DNA of 42,187 nt from positions 1-42,187 of the forward strand of contig CAZYSK010000052.1 in the NCBI GenBank assembly GCA_964649415.1, in the 5' to 3' direction. Every line of letters starts with the position of its first letter. Position 1 is the stretch's first letter. The notes beneath the pieces are model-generated. The model worked only from the letters and a program-made list of their open reading frames with translations. It was not told where the DNA came from and ran no database searches. Positions 6,332 through 13,949 of the stretch are shown here, in pieces. The translations under genes and the position numbers were made by a program. The DNA comes from CAZYSK01 sp964649415. Its GTDB lineage: Bacteria; Chloroflexota; Anaerolineae; B4-G1.

Positions 6332-8803
6332 CTAGATGTGCAGGAACAGGATCACGAAACTGACGACGATCAACGTCAGCACCATCAGGCCTGCCCGCAG
6401 TAGGTAGTCTCGAACGTTGCCGGTTTCGGTCGAGTGCACGAAATGCTCGCCGGCCTTGACTGTGCCGCCGATGCCCTCAACCGCGCGGTCTATCACCTTG
6501 ACGTCAACAGCGGCGCTCAGCTCCGAAAGCGCCCGTGTGCCTAGCCGGACCAGGTCGGTGAGGTGGGCCACGACGTGCAGCTCCACCTCGCCGACGGCCT
6601 GGGATACGTCCCTGCCGGCCCGTCCCACCAGACTGACCCATGCGCGCAGAACGTGGTCCTCGCACCAAGCGCTTATGCTAGAGAGGCTGCGCGCGGCGTG
6701 TCCGGCCAGACCGGTCGCTCTATCCAACACACGTTCGTCAACCGCCCGGAGCACGTCGGCCAGCAGGATCACCCCCCGCCCGAGAGTCACCCGGTACAGG
6801 TGGTCCAGGTAGAAGCGCTCGCGCATGCAGGCATAGAGCCAGCCTAGCCATACCCTTTGCATCCCCGTTTCCAGCCGGTCCTTCTCGCCAGCCTGCAGCG
6901 GCTTCCAGCCGTAAACCAGCCAGCCCAGCACCAACCCGCCTAGCAGCGGATGCCGAGCGTAAACCAACCAGCCCAGCACCAGACCGCCCAGCGAGAGCGC
7001 CGATCCGATTAGCAGCGGCCGCCGCATGAAGCCCACCGTGACCTCCGCCAGTTGTCGGGCGCCTTCTCCGACCTGGCCGCCCACAACCGTCATTCCGAAT
7101 GCAGAGCCGATGAAGGGGTGGAACCAATTAGATGCGATGCTTCCAATCACCGGGAACTCCTCCGGGACGCCAAACCAGCCCAGGCCCACAGAGAGGATGG
7201 CCAGCACAAGCAGCGGCACCGTCATCGAAGGCGCACTCTCCGGCGCGCGCGCGGCGGCTTCCGAGCGTGGCTGTCCGAGGAAGACCAGGCCAATCTGCCG
7301 CATCGTGTAAAAGGCTGTGAGGCCGGTGACCGCAGCCAATACCCAGAAAACCGTACGGTCGCGTTGGTAGGCGTAGGACAGGATGCCGTTCATAGACCAG
7401 TAGCCCGCGCTGATCAGCGGAAACGCCGAGAGCGCCATGCCACCGGCCACGAAGGCCCAGAAGGTGCGCGGCATGCGTTGGGCCAGCCCTCCCATATTCA
7501 GCATGTCACTTGCGTCGAATCCTTCGGTCTTCGAAACACCCGTTTTCTGTTCCTGCCCTGCGCGAGGAGCGCCTGCGTCGCCTCCTCCCTCTTGCCTCCT
7601 ACTTCTTGATTCCTGCTTCCCATCTTCTGCCTGTCCCATCTTCATGCCGCGAATCACGGACCCCGACCCGAGCAGCAACAGTGCCTTGAAGAAAGCGTGG
7701 GTGATCAAGTGGAATGCGCCGGCCACGTAAGCGCCGATACCCAGCGCGGTGACGATGCAGCCTAGTTGACTGACCGTGGAAAACGCCAACACGCGCCGGA
7801 TGTCGTTTTGGGCGACGGCGATGATGGATGCCAGGATCGCGGTGCTGGCACCGATCACCACCACGGCGCTCATCCAGACGCCCACGTCAGCCAGCGCGAG
7901 AATCGGGAACGTGCGCATCAGTAGATAGGCCCCGGCTGGTCCTGTCGCTATGGTGTGGATCAGGACCAGCGCCGGGGCAGGGGCTGCTACCGATTCGGTC
8001 AGCCACGTGTGCAGTGGGAACTGCGCGCTCTTGCCGATGGCGCCACCCAAGAACAACAGCGCGATCACCGTGGCTGTGGAGTACGGGGTACCCAGGAAAC
8101 GCGTGTCGCTCAGATGCGCCAAGGTTTCGGCGCTGACGACATCCCGGTAGGCCAGTGAGCCGGTCGATGCGTAGAGGAGCGCGAGGCCTAGCAAGAGCAG
8201 CAGGTTGCCGACCCCGGTCGTCAGGAACGCGCTGAGCCCGGCTTGCGCCGTGGAATCCTGATCATACGACATGCCTAGCAGGAAGTACGTGCAGGCGTCC
8301 GCGAGCCCCCAGAACATGAACAGAGCCAGCAGGTTGTCGAAGACCACTGCTCCTAGCACGCTGGCTGTGAGCAGAGACGCCTGGGCGCAGAAGTGGGTGT
8401 GCGAGGGCCTGTCTTTGAAGGACGCAGCCGACTGTCTGCGGTCGGTATCGATGTCCGCGTCGCCCCGGCTGAATATGAGGATCATCAGGCTGATCGGCGC
8501 GACCATCAGGAGCATCACCGCGGTGACTGGATCTACGGTGACGCCGAGCGTGAACTGCTCCGTCCCGATGGTGAACCAATGGACGAGCGAGGATTCGAAG
8601 GCGCTCTCTCCCCCACCAACGGGGAGCGTGGCGGCCGCCCAGAATACGAGCAGCGACAGTGCGAATGCGATGGCTACTCCGGCGATAGCCAGGCGATGGC
8701 TCAACTCGCGTTTCTGGTGTGCAAATGTGGAGATGCCGAGGAAAGCCAGGAACGGGAACAGTGGAATCAGCCAGGTGAGGTTGAGAATAGATGTAGTAGA
8801 CAT
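6332..8803 (-). CDS. nuoL: NuoL-like antiporter subunit, enlarged and lacking key channel residues
   Basis: At 823 residues this is clearly NuoL but about 200 longer than usual. The TM7 Lys258 (GKSAQFPLHTW), His283, and the THAFFKALL block with His369 and Lys373 are kept. The TM5 glutamate normally in FWEGVGLCSYLLIG is replaced: here residues 164-176 read FWGLADACTYFLL, with Gly166 at that site. The TM12 Lys-Asp of the usual SKDEIL motif reads SMNGIL, giving Met471-Asn472. A hydrophilic insert (about 389-432) encoded partly by a seven-base repeat separates two membrane segments, and GGLVLGWLVY occurs twice (606-631). The C-terminus has a long amphipathic region before a last TM, as in NuoL with its lateral helix. 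It may be structural or couple ions differently. Confidence 0.9.
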   Translation of the reverse strand: MSTTSILNLTWLIPLFPFLAFLGISTFAHQKRELSHRLAIAGVAIAFALSLLVFWAAATLPVGGGESAFESSLVHWFTIGTEQFTLGVTVDPVTAVMLLMVAPISLMILIFSRGDADIDTDRRQSAASFKDRPSHTHFCAQASLLTASVLGAVVFDNLLALFMFWGLADACTYFLLGMSYDQDSTAQAGLSAFLTTGVGNLLLLLGLALLYASTGSLAYRDVVSAETLAHLSDTRFLGTPYSTATVIALLFLGGAIGKSAQFPLHTWLTESVAAPAPALVLIHTIATGPAGAYLLMRTFPILALADVGVWMSAVVVIGASTAILASIIAVAQNDIRRVLAFSTVSQLGCIVTALGIGAYVAGAFHLITHAFFKALLLLGSGSVIRGMKMGQAEDGKQESRSRRQEGGGDAGAPRAGQEQKTGVSKTEGFDASDMLNMGGLAQRMPRTFWAFVAGGMALSAFPLISAGYWSMNGILSYAYQRDRTVFWVLAAVTGLTAFYTMRQIGLVFLGQPRSEAAARAPESAPSMTVPLLVLAILSVGLGWFGVPEEFPVIGSIASNWFHPFIGSAFGMTVVGGQVGEGARQLAEVTVGFMRRPLLIGSALSLGGLVLGWLVYARHPLLGGLVLGWLVYGWKPLQAGEKDRLETGMQRVWLGWLYACMRERFYLDHLYRVTLGRGVILLADVLRAVDERVLDRATGLAGHAARSLSSISAWCEDHVLRAWVSLVGRAGRDVSQAVGEVELHVVAHLTDLVRLGTRALSELSAAVDVKVIDRAVEGIGGTVKAGEHFVHSTETGNVRDYLLRAGLMVLTLIVVSFVILFLHI
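6911..6988 (-). repeat. 48-base tandem duplication inside nuoL
   Basis: The segment encoding GGLVLGWLVY is repeated 16 codons later (residues 606-615 and 622-631), and the DNA copies are nearly identical, so this is a recent in-frame duplication that lengthened a membrane helix region. Confidence 0.7.
7575..7630 (-). repeat. Seven-base repeat array inside nuoL (8 units)
   Basis: On the minus strand the segment divides into eight consecutive seven-base units: GCAGAAG, ATGGGAA, GCAGGAA, TCAAGAA, GTAGGAG, GCAAGAG, GGAGGAG, GCGACGC. It encodes the Gln/Arg/Gly-rich insert of NuoL. The units resemble those of the array at 41684-41788. Confidence 0.7.
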
Positions 8804-8853
8804 AGGTCCCCGGTGCTACTGTAGGGGTGCGGGTTCCGCGCCCGCCTCCTGAG

Positions 8854-9156
8854 CTAGTCCGTGTCCTCCATAAGAACCGTGTTTCGGGTGCGCCAGAGGG
8901 AAATTGTGAGCGCCAGGCACACGGCGGTCTCGATAGCCGCCACGGCGTAGACAGACAGCGCGAACGCCTGTCCTGTTACTGCTGTGGGTTCCCGATAGCG
9001 CCAGAAGGCGACCAGATTGACGCCGACTGCGCAGAGCATCAAGTCGATACCCATCAACATAGCGACAGCGTTGCGCCTCGACATGACGCCGTATGCGCCC
9101 ACGCAGAACAACGCCGCAGCCAGAATGAGATACCACTCCAAAGGCACCATGGTCAT
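8854..9156 (-). CDS. nuoK: NADH-quinone oxidoreductase subunit K
   Basis: This is a 100-residue, three-TM protein with the MrpC/NuoK pattern. The second essential glutamate is present (Glu76, in AIETAVCLAL). The first is replaced by aspartate (Asp38, in MLMGIDLM, where most NuoK proteins have Glu), a conservative change. NuoK forms part of the proton channel linking the antiporter-like subunits. Two adjacent ATG codons (9156 and 9150) are possible starts; GGGGGCG lies just upstream of the first. It sits 23 bases after nuoJ and 50 before nuoL. Confidence 0.93.
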   Translation of the reverse strand: MTMVPLEWYLILAAALFCVGAYGVMSRRNAVAMLMGIDLMLCAVGVNLVAFWRYREPTAVTGQAFALSVYAVAAIETAVCLALTISLWRTRNTVLMEDTD

Positions 9157-9179
9157 CGCCCCCAGCTACATACTGAAGC

Positions 9180-9710
9180 TCAGTGCTTCCTCAAGACTGC
9201 CGCTGCGCCGGAGAGGCCAGCCAGGAGCAGTGCCGTGGTGACCGCCAGGGGAAGCGCGAACCCGTCAGGGTCCACCAGCGCTGTCCCGAGAGCGGCGACG
9301 CTGTGTTCGGGCACCGGCGCCGGGGAAGCCTGCCAATCGTGGCTCATCGGACGCCCGACCACGGTCCGCGTTGTCCAGATCAGCACGGCACATAGCGCGA
9401 CCGCGATGAGCGCGGCTGCCCACCATCGGTGGCTGGCTCCGCGAGAACCAGGGCGCATCGGGTTGCGCGTCAGTACCGCCGCGAGGACGATCAGTGTAGC
9501 GACGACTCCAGTCCAGACGAACAGATGTACCGCTGCCAGGAAAGGCGCCTCCAGCAGCATATACAGTCCGGTCACGCCGACGAGGGACAGGATCAGATAG
9601 AATGCGGCTTGAAGAACATCCCGACGGGTCACGACCATCACTGCTGCCCCTAGCGTGACGGCACCGGCGGCGAGGAAGAGAATTTGGTGAAGAGTCAGGT
9701 GAAAGGTCAT
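9180..9710 (-). CDS. nuoJ: NADH-quinone oxidoreductase subunit J
   Basis: The 176-residue protein has five hydrophobic segments in the NuoJ arrangement, including the conserved first helices (LHQILFLAAGAVTLGAAVMVVTRR) and the segment with the pi-bulge region (AAFYLILSLVGVTGLYMLL). NuoJ is a non-enzymatic membrane subunit that couples the quinone site to the antiporter-like subunits. It is the first Nuo gene here. Upstream comes not nuoI but a DarA-like regulator and the N-ATPase operon, so this set has been detached from the normal nuo order. The start ATG is at 9710. Confidence 0.92.
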   Translation of the reverse strand: MTFHLTLHQILFLAAGAVTLGAAVMVVTRRDVLQAAFYLILSLVGVTGLYMLLEAPFLAAVHLFVWTGVVATLIVLAAVLTRNPMRPGSRGASHRWWAAALIAVALCAVLIWTTRTVVGRPMSHDWQASPAPVPEHSVAALGTALVDPDGFALPLAVTTALLLAGLSGAAAVLRKH

Positions 9711-9766
9711 TTGTGCATCGACAACGTGCCGACGATGATAATGATGACGACGATTAGGACGAGCAC
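9707..9766 (-). CDS. Possible 19-residue hydrophobic peptide overlapping the nuoJ start
   Basis: From a GTG at 9766 the minus strand reads a nearly pure Val/Ile/Leu stretch, VLVLIVVIIIIVGTLS, then MHK and a TGA that overlaps the nuoJ ATG (ATGA). This would make a single transmembrane peptide coupled to nuoJ. No ribosome site is convincing, and the reading may simply be a by-product of a GAT/GAC-rich stretch on the other strand. I list it as a candidate only. Confidence 0.22.
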   Translation of the reverse strand: MLVLIVVIIIIVGTLSMHK

Positions 9767-9806
9767 ATGCCCGACTGTAGCCTGTTGCCCGGTTCCCTGA
9801 TCTGGT

Positions 9807-10142
9807 CTAGGCCTTGAGGAATTGCGCGACGTCAAACACGAAGACCACCGCGCCGCCCACTTCGATCTCCGTTTCCTCCGTGTCCAGGATGTACAGTGCT
9901 CCCGATTCCATCACCGGAGGCAGAGAGCCCACATTCTGTGTGCGGGTGTGGCAGTTGCGTTGGATTAACTGGAGCACCGCCTGCAACTGCTCGTCTTCCA
10001 CGCCAGTGAGTAAAGTTACGTTCTCTTTGCGCAGAAACCCCCCGAAGGTTTTGAACGTCGTGACCCCGTAGCCGCTCGATACCAGGGCGTCCAGCAGACG
10101 CACCGAGTCATCCTTGTTCACAATGCTGACGACGAACTTCAT
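9807..10142 (-). CDS. DarA/PstA-type (PII-like) cyclic-di-AMP receptor homologue
   Basis: The 111-residue protein closely follows the YaaQ/DarA family: KFVVSIVNKDDSVRLLDAL, then FGGFLRKENVTLLTGVEDEQ, VLQLIQRNCHTRTQ and a C-terminal EVGGAVVFVFDVAQFLK. In Firmicutes this PII-like trimer binds cyclic di-AMP in the loop around GGFL and the following Asn-x-Thr-Leu-Leu, and signals to unknown partners. Cyclic di-AMP controls potassium uptake and osmotic balance. I chose ATG 10142, which has AGAGGA five to six bases upstream; a GTG at 10160 overlapping the atpG stop is the alternative. It sits between atpG and nuoJ in the same transcript, so its partner may be the sodium ATPase or the Nuo module. 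Ligand binding here is inferred. Confidence 0.85.
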   Translation of the reverse strand: MKFVVSIVNKDDSVRLLDALVSSGYGVTTFKTFGGFLRKENVTLLTGVEDEQLQAVLQLIQRNCHTRTQNVGSLPPVMESGALYILDTEETEIEVGGAVVFVFDVAQFLKA

Positions 10143-10156
10143 GTGCTTCCTCTGCG

Positions 10157-11095
10157 TCACAACGGTGCTTGGCCGTAGGAATACTTGGCGCGCGTGTTGC
10201 TCTGTACGTCCAGCACCTCGCGGGTGATGCTCTCTTGGCGGATGGCATGGTACTCGAGCTGCAACTGTTGTACGCGCTCGTCCAGGTTGGAGATAGCCGC
10301 GTCCATTGTCTGCAGGCGTGCACCCTGCTCACTGACCATGGACTCGATCAACGCCAGGTACACCTGCACAGCCAGATGTTCCCAGAGTAGGAAGTCCTGA
10401 AGATCCTGCGCCTGTGTGCCCAGTATGATGTCTTCGGGTACGAGCATACAGTCCTCTTTCGAGGTTTCTCGGACGTGACACCATACAGCGTTGAGATCAG
10501 GGGGGAGCAAGCGCACTTCGACCCGCCGGTAGCGGCCAAATGATACGAATTGGTTGTAGATCAAGTAGAGCGTGTTGAATGCTTGAGCCTCGTAATAGTG
10601 CTGGACCTTGGTCAGGATGTCGCGTGCCGCGACGAACGAGACCGCGTGCGTGAGTGGAAAGCGCTGTGTGTAGAGCAACTCGCAGTCGGCCTTGTCGAAG
10701 AACCGCTTCCCGTATTCCCCAAGAGCGATGACCTTGATCTTGTTCCCGCTCTTTCTCTCCCGCTCTATGAAATCGATGGCGTGGGCTACCAGACCGGCGT
10801 TGAACGTGCCACATAGGCCTTGATCGGACGTCAGTGCGATCAGCCCTACGCTGCGACGGGCATTGGATGTGGCTGTTCCAGAAACGTGGCGGGCGCCACG
10901 CGTCAGCGCTGTGGGGAAGGTTGTGGACAGGGCGAGTTGCCGGTCAACGGCAGTAGCGTATTCCTGCGCTGATCGCAGGCGTACCCTGGCCCGCCGCCAG
11001 CGGATTGCGGACATCGCTCGAATCGAGCGCAGCAAATGGCGGATATCCTGCAGGCTTTGAAGCCGCCGTTGAACGTCGGTAGCTACTTGAGCCAC
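10157..11095 (-). CDS. atpG: N-ATPase gamma subunit
   Basis: The 312-residue central-stalk subunit has long N- and C-terminal coiled helices (LQSLQDIRHLLRSIRAM at the start; MDAAISNLDERVQQLQLEYHAIRQ near the end) around an alpha/beta domain, as in F1 gamma. It is more divergent than housekeeping gamma subunits, in keeping with the N-ATPase branch. The start is GTG at 11095, inside the end of atpA (13-base overlap), with GAGGAG about five bases upstream, which indicates translational coupling. It is the last ATPase gene, followed directly by the DarA-like gene. Confidence 0.92.
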   Translation of the reverse strand: MAQVATDVQRRLQSLQDIRHLLRSIRAMSAIRWRRARVRLRSAQEYATAVDRQLALSTTFPTALTRGARHVSGTATSNARRSVGLIALTSDQGLCGTFNAGLVAHAIDFIERERKSGNKIKVIALGEYGKRFFDKADCELLYTQRFPLTHAVSFVAARDILTKVQHYYEAQAFNTLYLIYNQFVSFGRYRRVEVRLLPPDLNAVWCHVRETSKEDCMLVPEDIILGTQAQDLQDFLLWEHLAVQVYLALIESMVSEQGARLQTMDAAISNLDERVQQLQLEYHAIRQESITREVLDVQSNTRAKYSYGQAPL

Positions 11096-12699
11096 ATGTA
11101 CTCCTCGAAGCGCTCGATGGCGTTTTGCAGGTCCTTCTCCAGTTGGTCGTTCCAGTGGCCACTTGAGAACTCGGCCAGCAGGCCGGAGTACTGCTGTTGC
11201 AGGAAGTTGAGCAAACGTGTCTCAAACGCGTGCACCTGCTCGACCGGAACGTCGTCCAGGTATCCCCGGCCAGCGGCGTAGATGACGGCCACCTGGTAGG
11301 CGACCGGCATAGGCTTGTACTGGGGTTGGGTCAGTACAGCGCGTACCCGCTCGCCGCGTGCCAGTCGTATGCGTGTCTCCTTGTCCAGCTCTGTTCCGAA
11401 GCGGGCAAAGATCTGCATTTCGAGAAACTGAGCGATGTCCAGGGCTAGATGGCGGGAAACGGCGCGCATCGCGTTATTCTGCGCTGCGCCGCCCACGCGA
11501 GAGACCGACAAGCCGACGTCTATGGCCGGCTGGATGCCCTGGTTGAAGAGCTGTGTGGTCATGTAGATCTGCCCATCCGTGATTGAGATGAGGTTGGTGG
11601 GGATGTAGGCCGCGATGTTGTTGGCCTGTGTCTCGACGATGGGCAAGGCGGTCATACTGCCCCCTCCGTATGCTGCCGACAGACGAGCTGACCGTTCGAG
11701 CAGGCGCGAATGCAGGTAGAAGACGTCGCCTGGGTAAGCCTCACGTCCTGCTGGGCGCTGCAACAGCAGCGAGAGCTGGCGGTAGGCGATGGCGTGTTTG
11801 CTTAGGTCATCGTAAACCACCAACGCGTGGGCACCGGAGTACATAAACGCTTCGGCCATTGCGCAGCCCGCGTAGGGGGCCAGATAGGCCATCGCGGGCG
11901 GCTCTTCCGCACTGGCGGCCACGACCGTGGTGTGATCCAGCGCGCCGTGTTCGCGAAACGTCTCTACGATCTGCGCCACGGTGGACATCTTCTGCCCGAT
12001 ACAGACGTAGATGCAGTAGACGCCTTCATCGCGCTGGTTGATGACCGTGTCGACGCCGATGGCCGTCTTGCCGATCTGTCGGTCGCCAACGATCAACTCG
12101 CGCTGGCCGCGCCCCAATGGGATGACCGAGTCAATGGATTTGATGCCGGTCTGCAGGGGCTCGCTGACCGGTGTGCGCTGGATGAACGTGGGTGCCGGGC
12201 GGTCTATAGGGCGGCGCATTGTGGCCTCTGGTGGTGCCAGACCATCGATGGGCTGGCCCAGGGCGTTGACCACCCGTCCCAGCATCGGCTCTCCCACCGG
12301 CACGTCTATTACCCGCCCGGTCTCCTTGACGATATCCCCTGCGTGGATATTCTCGTCCGTCCCCAGGAGTACACAGCCTACGTAGTCCTGATGCAGATCC
12401 AGCGCCAGCCCGTAGGTGCCGTCGGGGAACAGGACTAGTTCGTCGACCATTGCTCCGCTCAACCCAGAGACAGTGGCTACCCCGTCGCCCACTTGTCTGA
12501 CCGTGCCCACGCTCTGTGCCGACAGACGGTAACGATAGCCGTCTACCAGTCCGCGCAAAGCTGAGACGTGATAATCGGTCTGCATATCGTGGGCCATCTC
12601 GATCTGGCGCACCTGGTACTTGTGCTCCTCGCCTAACTCAGCGATGAGATCGAGCAGGTCTTCAGTATGTAGTGAAGCGCGTGTGGCGGTCTTAGTCAA
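11083..12699 (-). CDS. atpA: N-ATPase alpha subunit
   Basis: The 538-residue non-catalytic nucleotide-binding subunit has its P-loop at 205-212 as GDRQIGKT, with Ile where most alpha subunits have Thr. The catalytic-site arginine motif VSRVGGAAQ is present, as is LLERSARL. The N-terminus is about 30 residues longer than typical. The start used is TTG at 12699, which overlaps the atpF stop by eight bases; an internal ATG at 12597 would give a more usual length. In N-ATPase operons atpA follows atpF and precedes atpG, exactly as here. Function as part of the alpha3beta3 head is secure; the exact start is not. Confidence 0.93.
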   Translation of the reverse strand: MTKTATRASLHTEDLLDLIAELGEEHKYQVRQIEMAHDMQTDYHVSALRGLVDGYRYRLSAQSVGTVRQVGDGVATVSGLSGAMVDELVLFPDGTYGLALDLHQDYVGCVLLGTDENIHAGDIVKETGRVIDVPVGEPMLGRVVNALGQPIDGLAPPEATMRRPIDRPAPTFIQRTPVSEPLQTGIKSIDSVIPLGRGQRELIVGDRQIGKTAIGVDTVINQRDEGVYCIYVCIGQKMSTVAQIVETFREHGALDHTTVVAASAEEPPAMAYLAPYAGCAMAEAFMYSGAHALVVYDDLSKHAIAYRQLSLLLQRPAGREAYPGDVFYLHSRLLERSARLSAAYGGGSMTALPIVETQANNIAAYIPTNLISITDGQIYMTTQLFNQGIQPAIDVGLSVSRVGGAAQNNAMRAVSRHLALDIAQFLEMQIFARFGTELDKETRIRLARGERVRAVLTQPQYKPMPVAYQVAVIYAAGRGYLDDVPVEQVHAFETRLLNFLQQQYSGLLAEFSSGHWNDQLEKDLQNAIERFEEYMWLK

Positions 12700-13438
12700 T
12701 TCCTGCCTCGTATCGGCGGCGCAGTTGTTGAAGCTGTGCCTGTAGGCTTCCGTCGATCAACGTGTCCCCGAGGCGCAACATCGCCCCAGCGATCAGGTCA
12801 GGATCCACACGACACGACAGATCGATCGGATGGGAGATGGCCGTCTCCAGCATGGCCATGATTCGCTCTTCGTTCGCTGCGTTCAGAGGAATCGTCGTGA
12901 CGATCTCGGCCGGGACAGTCGCTTCGCCGTTGTTGGGAATCCGCCCTTCTAGCTGCACGGATCTCAGTTGGTCCAGAAATGCGTCCAGATAGGCCTGGTG
13001 CAGATGTGGGTTGAGGATGTCGCTAATCATGCGACCGACGAGCGTCGTCACCAGTTCACTGATCTTGTTCCGATGTAGGCGCAGCGCCTCGACGCGCTGT
13101 TGTTCGATTTCTTCCTGCGCCCGCGCACGCATGGCCTCGATTTCCTCATACGCTTCCTGCAGCATCTGCTGTCGCGTTTGATCAATGACGATGCGGGCTT
13201 CGTTCTTGAGTGCCGCAAACTCGCCGTCGATGTTGCGGCGCTTGGTTTCGTAGTCCTGTCTCAAGGCTTCGGCGTCTTGTAGGGCCTTCTCCGCTTCGTC
13301 CATCGCCCTTGTTGCCCGGCTTGCACGCTTGTCGAGCATCTCCTTCAACGGCTTGAAGAGAAAACGCGTCAGGATGAAAACCATGATGAGGAAGTTGGCA
13401 ATCTGCAGAAGCAGGGTGCTCCAGTTCAGTTCAAGCAT
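12692..13438 (-). CDS. atpF: N-ATPase subunit b fused to a delta-like C-terminal domain
   Basis: Residues 1-25 form one transmembrane helix (STLLLQIANFLIMVFIL), and 30-150 a charged coiled coil, as in subunit b. From about 160 the sequence changes to a globular domain ending IDLSCRVDPDLIAGAMLRLG, followed by DTLIDGSLQAQLQQLRR, which matches the C-terminal domain of subunit delta (DPxLIGG, DGSxxxxLxxL). No separate atpH occurs in the cluster, so this fusion should link the stator to the alpha subunit. Long AtpF proteins are typical of N-ATPases. ATG 13438 is chosen because AGGTGA lies close upstream; a GTG at 13444 adds two residues. Confidence 0.92.
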   Translation of the reverse strand: MLELNWSTLLLQIANFLIMVFILTRFLFKPLKEMLDKRASRATRAMDEAEKALQDAEALRQDYETKRRNIDGEFAALKNEARIVIDQTRQQMLQEAYEEIEAMRARAQEEIEQQRVEALRLHRNKISELVTTLVGRMISDILNPHLHQAYLDAFLDQLRSVQLEGRIPNNGEATVPAEIVTTIPLNAANEERIMAMLETAISHPIDLSCRVDPDLIAGAMLRLGDTLIDGSLQAQLQQLRRRYEAGID

Positions 13439-13495
13439 GATCACCTCACCTGTGTATCAACCCGTTTCTTGCCACCCATCTCGGTGTGTAGTGAG

Positions 13496-13580
13496 TGCGG
13501 ACTCTGGTCGTGCATCTGCGGACGTTGATCCTGCTTCCGCAGACGCTGCCCGCTCCCGGCTGTCTGCCGACCGTCTGCGT
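13496..13580. repeat. 21-base repeat units in the atpE-atpF gap, related to the dnaG array
   Basis: Units begin at 13496, 13517 and 13538 (TGCGGAC, TGCGGAC, CGCAGAC), exactly 21 bases apart, followed by two degenerate copies around TCTGCCGACC and TCTGCGTCGG. The TCCGCGGAC-type core and the 21-base period match the array inside dnaG (24009-24135). The 196-base atpE-atpF gap is otherwise empty and is the largest break within the ATPase genes. Confidence 0.6.
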
Positions 13581-13634
13581 CGGTAGCCGTGACATCCCTC
13601 CGTAGGTGGGCCGGATGCTGGGTCAGGCAAGCCG

Positions 13635-13919
13635 CTATTCACCAACGATGTACTTGAGCATCGGATTCGCGAAGATCAGGATCAATATGACTGCCAACAC
13701 GTAAATGGCCAGCGACTCCAACATCGCCAGGGAGAGCAGGACGATGCTGTTGATGCGGTCGCCTGCCTCCGGCTGTCGGGCGATCGCCTTCAGGCCGCTC
13801 ATAGCCACGATCATCTGCCCGATGGCCGGTACGACAACGCCGGCAATGATGCCTGGCCCTGAGATCAGCACAGTCATCACGATGAATACCTTATCCCACG
13901 GCACGCTTTCCCAGTCCAT
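13635..13919 (-). CDS. atpE: N-ATPase subunit c with sodium-binding signature
   Basis: This is a 94-residue, two-helix proteolipid. Aligned with the sodium-specific Ilyobacter c subunit, the ligand residues are present: Gln35 (PAIGQ in helix 1), Glu68-Ser69 (AMLES in helix 2) and Tyr73. The usual Thr after the Ser is Leu70. The polar loop ARQPEA is conserved. Gln plus Glu-Ser plus Tyr is the accepted Na+ signature, so the rotor probably carries sodium, with the caveat of the Thr to Leu change. AAGGAG lies about ten bases before the ATG at 13919. It lies between atpB and atpF as in other N-ATPase operons. Confidence 0.95.
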   Translation of the reverse strand: MDWESVPWDKVFIVMTVLISGPGIIAGVVVPAIGQMIVAMSGLKAIARQPEAGDRINSIVLLSLAMLESLAIYVLAVILILIFANPMLKYIVGE

Positions 13920-13949
13920 AGTAGTATGTCTCCTTGTTCAGATTCAGTT

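Noticed and set aside
13457..13645. 62-residue frame in the atpE-atpF gap
   Set aside because: Its sequence is the translation of the 21-base repeats; no ribosome site, and it runs into the end of atpE.
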